Of a DNA stretch of 64,000 bases, positions 43,731-53,366 are shown in pieces (position 1 is the first letter of the stretch; each line of letters begins with the position of its first letter). Below the pieces are notes generated by a model, which was not told the DNA's origin, did no database searches, and worked only from the letters and a program-made list of their open reading frames with translations. The DNA lies in the NCBI GenBank assembly GCA_018417955.1, contig JACTVC010000005.1, positions 372,001 through 436,000 of the forward strand. Direction: 5' to 3'. The stretch comes from Laccaria trichodermophora. Lineage: Eukaryota > Basidiomycota > Agaricomycetes > Agaricales > Hydnangiaceae. The position numbers and the translations under genes are program-made.

Positions 43731-44895
43731 TTTCCTCATATCGGACCGACGGAACGACGATACTGCGTGAGGTGTTCACCCACCCCCATTCCTGCATAAG
43801 ACTTCGGCGGTTTCAACCTACCTTCTGGTCTTCGCACTGCACCTACACTTGTGATACGTGATGGGTCCCTATGCCCTCAAAGCAATGGGCTTCTTCCCCC
43901 TCTTTCAAAGCTTGGTTCAGTCAACAGACAACACGACGACGACACTGAACGACGACAATGTGGAAACGGGACGACCCAGGCGACAACGACGTGACTATGA
44001 AACAGGACGACTTACAGTGAGCGTATAGTCGAGTCGATACAGGATCAGAGTCGACTGTATCAAGAACAAGGTGGACGTGCAACACATGACAGCAAGCGAG
44101 GATGGCGGATGCGGGATCCAATCTCTGGAAGAGGGCACAGAATGACTGCAGGGTGTACTCTTTTTTCGTGAAAGCCGATGTATTTTTTTCAATGTATATT
44201 AGCAGATTCCGTATTAGATTTGTTGTACCATTTTCGCGTGCTTCATGCCCGATTTAGCCATTTGTGAGACAGGCCCCTTATGGTGTTGGTTGGCCAGGAT
44301 GATAGTTGGGAGGTTGCTTCATTCATTCTAGACCCTGTACTTGAGGAGCTGGTGGAGGAGGAGGATGGGTGAAAACATTTATATCATTTTTGCCTGTTTC
44401 GGGGATCTCGGGTGAGAGCGTATTTGCATGTATTGATCAGCAGCTTCAAATTCATCAACGTCATCCAAACTCGACATGTTCAATCCATCCTCCGGCGACA
44501 TATTGACATGGCGGAAAGTGTCAGAATCATTAAAAATATATTCAGAGATCTATTTAAAATGTTTTCCCCTGCTTTATTCTGTGTGAAACATAGTCCAGAA
44601 GGTGAAACATTGTTGCACATCAGAAATACACATTTATTGTTTGGTTCTATTAGGATCAGGGGTCAGAAACCCAGAATATGGAAAAGGAAACCCCAGAAAA
44701 TGATGAAGTACAGTCAATATCACACATATATAGTATACAAATAAATATGTACCCATATAATATCAACAATAACATCTACCCACCCACCCTACAGCAAGAT
44801 GTGCATAAATCCACATCCTGACCAAGTGGCCAAATGCACTCCCTATGGAAATGAATAAAGTGCATTATTGCAGGGTATAAGGCATAGGACTACAG

Positions 44896-45375
44896 CCAAG
44901 GGTGTACAATAAAGGCCGTAAACCCGTACCTGACTTCAAGAAAGGAGACAGAGTGCTCGTTAATCCACATTCCCTCGATTGGATCGACTCCAAAGGCAGC
45001 GGCGTGAAACTGAAACAACGCTGGCTTGGCCCCTTCGAAATAACTCAGAGGATCAATCCCAAGGTTTTCCACCTCCGCATGAGCGATAAATATCCAGGAT
45101 TCCCAGTATTCAATATAGAACACCTAAAAAAATATGAGGAATCGGGACCGGAATGGGGCGAACGTACCAAAATGCCTGAGTCCCGCAGAATGCGAATTGC
45201 ATCAGAAGAGTTCGAAGTCAAAGCCATCATGGGGCACCGCCGCAAACGGAACGCACTGCAATTCTTGGTCCGATGGTCAGGCTACGGTCCACAATTCGAC
45301 ACTTGGGAGCCACAAAAGGGTCTGAAGAATGCTTCCATTGTACTCAACGAGTACAAGAGGAAACACAATCTATGA
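44896..45375 (+). pseudogene. gypsy element C: integrase C-terminus and chromodomain (5' truncated)
   Basis: The frame begins YNKGRKPVPDFKKGDRVLV directly after the end of the 4.3-kb element, so the rest of pol is missing. It continues with WLGPFEITQRINPKVFHLRM, YPGFPVFNIEHLKKY and the chromodomain FEVKAIMGHRRKRNAL .. FLVRWSGYGPQFDTWEP, ending YKRKHNL at 45375. It is clearly homologous to the end of the minus-strand pol at 30418-31000 but diverged, so this is a different copy. Here the chromodomain keeps the aromatic and acidic WEP residues lost in element A. Confidence 0.9.
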
Positions 45376-45515
45376 CAATAATGTCGGACCCATAGCCATT
45401 CCACAGCTACAAGAGTGGAAAAGTATGCCCCAATTTCATTGCATCATTTTTAGATTATATTAGTCAGCATACCTTTCCTTTTTCTTTTATTATCTTTCTT
45501 TCGTTATCTTTCCAT

Positions 45516-45553
45516 CTAACCCTACCCTCCACGTCCCCTCGTTCCACTGCTAG
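45516..45553 (+). promoter_or_regulatory. candidate 3' splice site before ORF3 (element C)
   Basis: In the pol-ORF3 spacer a pyrimidine-rich run (45480-45515) contains CTAAC at 45516-45520, a consensus fungal branch point, and AG at 45552-45553, 86 bp before the ORF3 ATG. Element A has CTAACCGAGCAG in the equivalent place (30315-30326). Confidence 0.4.
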
Positions 45554-45638
45554 GAAAGACGAAGCGCTGGATTTCCCACTTTAGTCGTCTGGCGGGATAC
45601 TTGAGTCTTCCACGGATTTCCGTTCTAGACCAAAGATC

Positions 45639-48125
45639 ATGGACTTTTTGCCTCTAGATGGCTCAGGCCTAGTGCCGCAGATTGACTTTCGGACGATAGG
45701 AGGAGATCTTTGGGTGGGTCTCAATGCCCCCTGCGACAGTATACCATCAGAGGCTCCTGCGTACATAAATCATCAGAGTGATCAGCGAGTTGTGGATGAC
45801 TTTAGAGCTAAAGGACCAATGGGCCTCTACCTGGAAATGGAATGGGCCTTGGACGCAGATTGGTACGATCCTGAAGCGAGTTGGCGTCCCTTCCTGCCGT
45901 TACCTTCAGGAGGGGCGGACGAGTGGTATTTTCAGTTGGATCAGCACACACTACCCAACCCCGAATTGTCGTCACCTCGCTACACCATAGCCCCCGAGCT
46001 GCTATCCGTTATGGAGGACGACCTCCGGTTACTCGAGTCATGTGTCGTCGCCGTCGCCTCATCCTCTTTCTTTCCCACCAGAGCTATCAGACCAGGTCAA
46101 TACGATCTCGCCCAATTAAGAGGGCCTTTCGACTCTACTCATTCCTTGGAAGACTTCGGTGCGAACGCAAAACGACAGGCATTGGATCACTTAGGCTTCT
46201 TGGCTTGGTGGACCCTTTCCACCTCCGGATGGGACCTCGACATCCCACAAGCAATAGTGGACAGCATTCTCGACTTCGACTTGGAAGAACGTCCCAAGCG
46301 TGGCGTCCTAATTGACCTGGAAAGGGACTGGAGGCAGATAAGTATTCCTCACTTACTTCGGCATCGCGTACCTGTTTTCTACAGGTGGAACAACTCCCTA
46401 CAGAACACTCAGCGTTTCCTATCGCTTTCCCCGACCATTCTTCGAGCCTTCGACGAATGACGACAAGCTACACCAGACGGGAAAGTCTTTGCGATCGACC
46501 TACCGAAGCACGTGAGTGATTTCAAGGTCATGAAAGATTACGACGAGTTTTTTCAACTTCGAGTTTTTCACAACAAGCCTTCACCAGAGCTCGAACTGAG
46601 GGAGGATTGGCATTATGCCATCGTAGACTTTCAGGGATGGATGTACCGTCCTATCGACTTGACAACAGCCACGGAGCTTGCAAAACTTTTTGGCTCCCAC
46701 ATCGTCAGACGTGAAAACAGGACGTCCATTATATTCCAATGATGGGAAGCCTTCAACTTCCAGGAGTCCATTACGGAACCCGCAGGCCTTGCCAGTTCGA
46801 TTCTCGGTAACGACCTCATACGTGGAAACATCGAGATTCACGAGATCCACAAGTCGTTCTTCGCACCAGTCCAGAACCAGAAGTTCGATTGGAATGGCTT
46901 CCCCGATTATGGAGCCTCAACCAAGCATGGTGCTGGACACTCGGATAGGCCGGTCAGCTGGGTCGAAGCAATGGGGGCTTCAGATCACACCTCCAGCCGG
47001 AGTAGTTCCTCTGGCCCCAGTCGGGGATGATCCCATACAAGAAACTCCAACAGGTCAAGCCCCTACCCCAGGCCCCGATTGTCATCTCCTTCGTTTCGAG
47101 CCACGTATCAACAGAGACGCGACTCATCTCCAGAGACATCCAGAGAGCAATTCGTTCGCTGACTTCACGTACAAAGCAATATTTTAGGAACAGCATCCCT
47201 ATGGCTATCACCAATCGAGGCTGCGTGGAATCCTGCGTTCCTCGACAAGGGCGTGGTCTTATTCCCAGACAACAGAACTCAGATCAGACTTCAATGTTGG
47301 GCCATAAGTGGAGCACACACAATCCGAATGTGACAAGTACTGGATTTTGCTATCAGCTGCGGAATGAGGCTCATCATTGCCATACCTTTCGACGCTATCC
47401 CCCACTTCCAACAGCACGAGAAGTCCAACATGTCCAAGCTTATGAAACGGACATACGACACCGGCTTCCAGGAAAGCCCACTAACATACAGTAAAGGAGG
47501 ATCTGCCTTCATGGATCAATACCTTGGGAAGTTGGCGGATATCCTTCGACGACCGCACGCGAGGGCAGCCATCGCTATGGGGGGGCCGACAAGCTGGATA
47601 GCATGCTTCTACGGCGGGGCCCGCCTTGTTGAGGAATACATGAGCGGACCTTCAAGCCAAGTCACCGTCCATCACAGGGGAGGAGTGGCAGTTGCCCCCT
47701 TCAGAGACACGCCCGTATTTCATGATCAGCTTTCCAAGCAAGAAATCGAATTAGTCCATGGCTACATCCCCCTCGGAAGCCCCCACGAAGACAGATGGGT
47801 GTTTCCCACCAGTGAACTCCTGGAGGAATTCTCCAACCACTGGCGTGGGGAGTGGAACCAGGGATGTGAGCGGATAATGGGCAACATTGCGCGCTCGCTC
47901 AAATCAGGCACTTTAGCACCCCTCACTCGGCGAGAATGGAGAGAATACCTGAGGAACAACAACAGAGGTGAACATGCCCCTACTCCCGGATCTGTGCCTC
48001 GGGAATCCGACTTTGAGTTGGTAGAAAATATGATCGACAGCGTGTTTCCAGTCAGATGGCATGGTCGACGCATCAAGGACATCTTCTTACCGGAGGACTT
48101 CGTAGTTCCATCAAGTGGAAACTAG
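45639..48125 (+). pseudogene. gypsy element C, ORF3 (novel ORF downstream of integrase)
   Basis: From ATG 45639 to TAG 48123-48125 there is one continuous frame of 828 codons, broken only by five TGA codons (46458, 46740, about 47028, about 47154 and about 47329). Landmarks are MDFLPLDGSG .. DLWVGLN, DADWYDPEASW, LDHLGFLAWWTL, GVLIDLERDWRQISIP, VDFQGWMYRPIDLTT, LRRPHARAAIAMGG, LVEEYMSGPSSQVTVHHRGG, RWVFPTSELLEEF and RREWREYL. All have counterparts in ORF3 of element A. A serine/arginine-rich segment sits in 46,960-47,160. No transmembrane segment, zinc finger or nuclease motif is apparent. It occupies the position of env in retroviruses but does not look like an envelope protein. Confidence 0.8.
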
Positions 48126-48300
48126 GGGGGCTTTGTAATGTAGGATTCAACTCCTTCATTCACTCATATTACATTCATATACTTTCCACTGATTGAACTC
48201 ACTTTACACTTAGTATGGTGTCACACAGAGTCACGCTAGATCACATGCCTCTAGTATTCTGTACACGTTGTTGACACGAGATATATCATCGATTCTTTAC
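48125..48300 (+). mobile_element. polypurine tract and start of the 3' LTR of element C
   Basis: GGGGGGCTT directly overlaps the ORF3 stop, then TGTAATGTAGG begins the LTR at 48134. A stretch at 48264-48290 resembles the LTR of element A. The LTR end could not be fixed because the 5' LTR is absent. It may extend to about 48,780. The sequence from 48,300 to 48,981 has no gene I can support. Confidence 0.6.
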
Positions 48301-48669
48301 TCTCACCACCACTGCATTTTGCGTATCAGAAGGGACGTTTTACTGTACTTCTACCTTCAGAAAGTAAGTGGTGTAGTTCAGAGTCCCTCGCTAACGCTTC
48401 TACTGCCCAGTGAAGTGTTACCTCAATCAGTAACTACATGCACCCCTTTAGCGTCCGATATCCAACTTTCCGTGGATTTCCCGGAAAGTAGAAGAGGTTG
48501 CCACCCCGGATTTCCAGAGCTTACTCAACCTCTTCTTGGATACGCCCGCTGACCGTCTTCTTATGAAAGAGAGTCATCACACCTTTCCCTCTGTCTCACT
48601 GAACGTTCGTCAGGATTATGCGTTGATAGCAAGTTACTATAGAAACTCACAGAACACCTGCTTCATTCT

Positions 48670-48726
48670 GCCTTCTTTTTGAAACTGCGGTAGCCAGAGT
48701 TGCAGCCTCCTCTGTAGAAGTCGAAG
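48670..48726. repeat. short sequence shared with 52778-52832 (inverted)
   Basis: CTTCTTTTTGAAACTGCGGTAG matches CTTCTTTTTGAAACCGCGGTAG on the minus strand at 52.8 kb, with similarity over about 55 bp and a conserved translation LLFETAV. It could be a captured gene fragment. Confidence 0.55.
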
Positions 48727-48981
48727 ACGTAGCACTTGAGTAGCACCTAGCTGAGGACTTATTGGAACTAAGAGTACATTAATTATTATATCTGTTCTCG
48801 GTTGGTTTTCGGGCAGTTTTCGGACAACATTTGTTTGTTTTCCTGCATACAAACCAAACACTGCATCCCTCTTCATATATCGTGAATCAAGGTACAACTT
48901 CACATATATCGAAGTCTGTCTAGGAGAGACTAGCGTCCCTCAACGTTGTTTCACAATCAAATATGTCATGCCGGCGCAATC

Positions 48982-50851
48982 CAGTGTTGGATTCTAAGGG
49001 GTTATTAACCCCCAGAATTTTGGCTAAGGCTTAGGTCTTAGTTACAGGCCTTAATTAAGACTTGATTCTAAGGGGTTATTAAGGCTCTGCCTAAAAGTAG
49101 ATTATTTTGTCAGTCCTTCAAAGTCATCACCTACCTCTGATTTTCCTATCATCTGGTACATATTCTCTCCTCATCTGCCTTCTCATCTGCCAAAAAGTCA
49201 CCAATTTGGCTTCCTCCATGTATAATTTTTTGGCCATGAAAAGAAAAGTATGCATGTATAGGGGACCCAATTTGCTTGGTGCTGGTGATAAAGTGTTTCC
49301 AAGTTTGGAGGGGGCAAGAAGGGTTGGAAGTGGAGATTTGCAATTTGTCCATCTGATTCATTCCACCTAGTAATAGTCATATTCTCTTGGCACACACTTC
49401 TAAGGCTTAACTAAGACCTATTGAAAACTTTGACCAATTCTAACCCTTAGCCTTAGAATGAATTTAAGCCTTAAACCGGCATCAGTATTTCTACACTCCG
49501 CTTGTCACGACTTGTTTGGACTCGTTTCAACTCGTACGAGTCCAAACGAGTCCAAACGAGCCACAAGTTACAAGTTGACAAGTAGATCCAAAAAACTGAC
49601 AAGTTGAGTCGTGAGATTGCTCGACGAGCTCTAACAAGCTGACAAGCTCAGAAAAGTTGTAATCTTATTTTTGGTATTTAGTAGCAAAAAAATTGTCATT
49701 GTATGGTACTAGCGCGATATGAGAGTACATATTATTAGCGTACAACAGTACATTGCCATCCATACCTGCGACACCAGGAAGGACCTAAGATGACGCGTCC
49801 CTCCCAGAACTGGGTTCATTCCGTAAACTCTATATATCCCCTTCTCAAACCGCCCTCCTGCTCCTGCAAGTGCGTACTGATACATATGCCGTCGAAACGA
49901 CATGCGCGGCGGGGTGACGTGGTGTTTGGTGTGGGCAACGGCGACTGGCTGGGGACTTGTCAGTCAAAAGGGAATATCGGGGGCTGCTGACCTTTTGGCA
50001 GCACTCGTTCCTCTATCGTTGTCGTCGTCGCTGCTGCGGACTTCATGGCGTGTCTGGTAGGTACCGTTGACGTGTGGCTGGTGGCGCAGCGTGGCGGCAT
50101 TGGGTGGGCACGCGGAATCGGGTTCAACAACACTCGGGGTTGAATATGAGGGTGAACCATCCATATCTACTCAGCCGCCTGGTTGTCAGGCGGGATATGC
50201 GACAAACATAATAGAGCACCTACCAAGAACAATATTGCTTCATTCCGAGAACTGAGTGGGGGGGATGGAGGAAAGAACTCACCATGGGCCATCGCCAGGC
50301 CCGCTTTCCTAGATGTTGCTGATGACGCCATTTCAGAGGAAAAGGGAGAAGGCTGCTAAAATCTCTGTTGCCATAACGTTCAAATCAACAACAAGAGGAA
50401 GGAGGATAAAACATTACACGTACTGGCTGGTGCTCGTGGTTGTGGCTGGTGACGTGGCATCACAACGTCGTTTTGTCGGAGCTGGTGTGGTTGGTGTGCG
50501 CCGTGTTGGTTGTGGGAGGTCAAATGAGGGTGCCGTGAGGTTGTTGTTAGTGGTGGTGGTGACGCATCGGAGGTGGGTGGTCGCTGTGAATGATGGTGGG
50601 TCTTGGTGTTGTCTCGCCGTGGTCAAGATGAGAGGGAATGTTGAGGGAACGGACGTGGTTACCAACTGTTACATAAGCAGAACGAACCACTTTTTTTCGC
50701 TAAGTCTTCACGTTGTCAGGCACCTCGTCAGCTCGTAAGCTTGTAACTTGGCGACAAGCTGTCAGTGACAAAAAGTCCCAACAAGTTGACAAGTAAAATG
50801 TAGATTTGCTGATGGGCCTTTATTAACCCCTAAGCCTTAAGTTCAACACTG
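48982..50851. mobile_element. hAT-like non-autonomous DNA transposon, 1.87 kb
   Basis: The ends are CAGTGTTGG (48982) and CAACACTG (ending 50851), a terminal inverted repeat of the CAG/CAGTG kind typical of hAT elements. An exact 8-bp duplication GCGCAATC flanks both sides (48974-48981 and 50852-50859), the length hAT transposases produce. Subterminal regions are full of TAAGGCTTAG-type and AAGGGGTTA-type motifs. A second pair of inverted ends (CTTGTCACGACTTG at 49501 and CAAGTTGACAAG near 50785) and a GC-rich core rich in GTGG triplets lie inside. No transposase is encoded. Confidence 0.85.
49514..49557. repeat. palindromic hairpin ACTCGTACGAGT with flanking arms
   Basis: GTTTGGACTCGTTT and AAACGAGTCCAAAC surround the perfect palindrome ACTCGTACGAGT. 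A strong cruciform candidate inside the hAT-like element. Confidence 0.8.
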
Positions 50852-51034
50852 GCGCAATCATTTTCACCCTCTCTGTCAACCCCCACGAAGTCATAGTGGT
50901 TTGATGGGACGTCTTGCGGGATCTAGGATAATATTGAGTGTGTATTCCTCTCTATATATCTCTCTCTGCGCGTTACTCAATGTCATGCGCCTCTAGATTA
51001 TCTACCGACTACGCACTATAATGAAAATATCTCA

Positions 51035-53251
51035 TCATTTTCTTGGAGAGAGCATTGTTAAGTGTCCACTTGGATTGTGGGGAATGAAAGTGGTGGCCGA
51101 GTATCCAGAAAAGGTACATTGGATGAACTTTACCTGTGCTGACTCTGTCACTGGCTGTAGGTAGGATCCTAAAGCTGCTTCATATAGCCGTGGGGCGTTA
51201 GAATTCATATCCAAAGCCTCTGCTAGTTCAGAGTAAGAGCTGAGTGGATATCGCACGACAAGGCGCGATGGCTCGAAAACAGAACCCTCAGCCGTCTTGC
51301 CATCTTGCGCACCGTCAAATTCACCGCATGAGATGTTTCCGCAAACGCCAGGCTCGGCGCTAGGTCACGGTCCAAAATCAACGACATCGACTGAAATCAC
51401 GTCCTCATCGTCTTGCTCAGTTTCATTTGTCCTGTATGGACTGTTGTCAAGAACAACCTCAGCGCTCGATGGTTTAGCGGACAGTGCGGGCCCGTCGTTT
51501 CGCCCACCGTCGATTACGTTGTAGAAGTCATTGGAATTCCAGCTGCGTCTTGTGATGACAGTGTTGGCGGATCATGATCATGAAACCCCATCGTTACGGC
51601 CACGGGAGTTCTCGCGGCTCCCAAGCGAATGTGTTGTGTGCGTCTATCAGCTTCATTTCTATCTCTTCATGTGCTAACGAAATGTCCTTCCAGTACCCAT
51701 ATATACTAAACTATGTACTTGCAAATATATTGTAATTATTAGCTACCTATTATGCTGGTATTCTGTCGTTGACAGAGCGAACTTGCATACGACAACTTTC
51801 TACATGCAAGTCTATCAGGGGTCTGCTAATCTGAGAAGGTGGGCCTGCAGGTGCGGCGCGCGTAGGGTAATATGTTAGCGGTGGCCGTAAAGTACGGCGT
51901 GGAGGGATGGGGTAATGTGAATGAATATGCAAATGAAGTAAGAGCAAAAATAAATGAGGAAGATAGAGAAGAGAAGGAGGGGGGAAGAAAGGAATGAGGA
52001 GAAGGGAAGGGAGATTGGAGAGGAGCTGGGGAGAGGAGAGAGGATGAAAGCACTGGGGTAGCAAGCCTTCAAGCTTCAGGCATCGTCGGAGTGCTTGTAA
52101 GCGAGGTCGCCGTACTGTTAAAAGAAACGCTTCGTGCTTGTGATGTATTCAAACGCGTGAACTTACAAAATATAGCTATTCCAGAGGTTTCCGTCGTGTT
52201 CGAGTTTCATCCCCACCAAGATTTACAGGCCCACCACGTCACCCGTCCTTATTCGCACCGCCTCAAATGCGTGAACCAAGCGTGAACGCCTACCAGATGG
52301 GAAGATCTAGTGCGGCCATTGGAATTTGTCGCAAACACAACCCGCCATTGATGGCCATAGCCGTAGTAGTAGGACCTTTGCATGTTAACCACCCTAGTTC
52401 AACTGAAAACTTGGATGAGGGCGTCCCAAAGAACTTCTTGAACGATTGATAAGCGTTCACCTCCGTATGAAAATTTGAATGACTTACATGTTCTTGAATG
52501 TCTGGGAGCCTCAGACCTCCACCTTTGCATCTTCCCGTGTTCCCGTTCACTTAGGAAGGAGGAGCGTCGGTTGAATTGCTAGGACGCATCGATAGAAAGC
52601 AATGTCATTGTTTGAAAACACATGAAAAGAGTGCGTGACTTACGTAATAATACTGCGGCAGAGTCCGAAACACTAATAATCTGTGTCTTCAACTTCTATG
52701 ACGATGTTATACTTCTTGCCTATGTATTAAATAACTTGCTATTTTCATTATTATTTTGCAGTAGTTTACGAATCGACGACGCTTCTTCAAAGGAGGATGC
52801 AACTCCGTCTACCGCGGTTTCAAAAAGAAGCCTGCGGGTATCGGCGATCCGGATCGAGATATACCAATCGACTCATCACTGTAAGACCATCGATACAAAG
52901 GCCGATTCCACGGAAACACTTGTCTTTATGGTTTCTATGGGTTTGATAACTTTGATCCCACCGTTAGCTTTGATGGGGTTGCTCTGGTCGACTTCCCCTT
53001 TGAGTTTCATAGCAACTGTAATGGGCCTCCAAGGTGGGTCATATACTTAACAATTTCTGGCAGATCACAGGCTCGCGAGGTAAGGCCGCTTTTATAAGAA
53101 GCAAACCGTCTTCGGTGGTGAGTGCATCAGCTTCATCCGACTCCAGGTATTGAAAGACGCGCTGCCTTGTCGATGGTATATATATATATATATGTACTTT
53201 AATGCAACGGAAGGGAACATAGGAATGGGAGATGGATTGTACTTCGGTCAA
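51035..53251 (-). pseudogene. unrecognised multi-exon gene or gene relic
   Basis: Coding-like minus-strand segments lie in order. MTEVQSISHSYVPFRCIK opens at 53251. QRVFQYLESDEADALTTEDG follows, then RPITVAMKLKGEVDQSNPIK with TIKTSVSVESAFVSMVLQ, which joins through a 48-nt GT..AG intron to LLFETAVDGVASSFEEASSI. VNGNTGRCKGGG and KFSVELGWLTCKGPTTTAMA come next, and finally NDFYNVIDGGRNDGPALSAK .. TNETEQDDEDVISVDVVDFG with an in-frame TGA and RYPLSSYSELAEALDMNS. Some joins need stops or unclear introns, and the pieces may not be one gene. No domain is recognised. Its position at the edge of the transposon island suggests decay. Confidence 0.35.
51950..52047 (+). repeat. 98-bp polypurine tract
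   Basis: Almost pure A and G (GAAGATAGAGAAGAGAAGGA and onward), with only a few pyrimidines. Capable in principle of triplex (H-DNA) formation. Confidence 0.85.
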
Positions 53252-53366
53252 AACAAGATGGCCTCTAACTAGAAAGAAAAGGTTATGACGGTGAGAGGAA
53301 AACTTGGTGGGGGAGAAGAAAGAGAAGGGTTAGACCCACTAGCGTAGCGGGCTTACATGGCGGCTC

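Larger units (their letters stand above)
40597..44895. mobile_element. 4.3-kb element with 75-bp terminal inverted repeats, no transposase
   Basis: The left end CTGTAGTTTTAGACC and the right end (reverse complement CTGTAGTCCTATGCC) align over about 75 bp at roughly 75 percent, including a perfect TTATTCATTTCCATAG core and GTGCATTTGGCCACT. The interior is AT-rich, holds tandem repeats and a GC-rich island at 42,990-43,700, and has no long conserved ORF. The flanks are two gypsy copies in opposite orientation, and no target duplication is visible. It is likely a non-autonomous DNA transposon. The superfamily is undetermined. Confidence 0.75.

Noticed and set aside
46458..47331. Stop-codon readthrough or a UGA recoding system in ORF3
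   Set aside because: Host genes here end in TGA (XAP5, LUC7, AP endonuclease), so UGA is a normal stop. CpG decay explains the pattern more simply.
47762..48082. Antisense frame over ORF3 of element C
   Set aside because: Opposite strand of a well supported reading frame, without its own homology.
50414..50665. Threonine-rich minus-strand frame in the hAT-like element
   Set aside because: Arises from GTG/GTT triplet-rich DNA; no conserved feature.
51297..51524. Plus-strand 75-codon frame
   Set aside because: Antisense to a more protein-like minus-strand segment (NDFYNVIDGGRNDGPALS).
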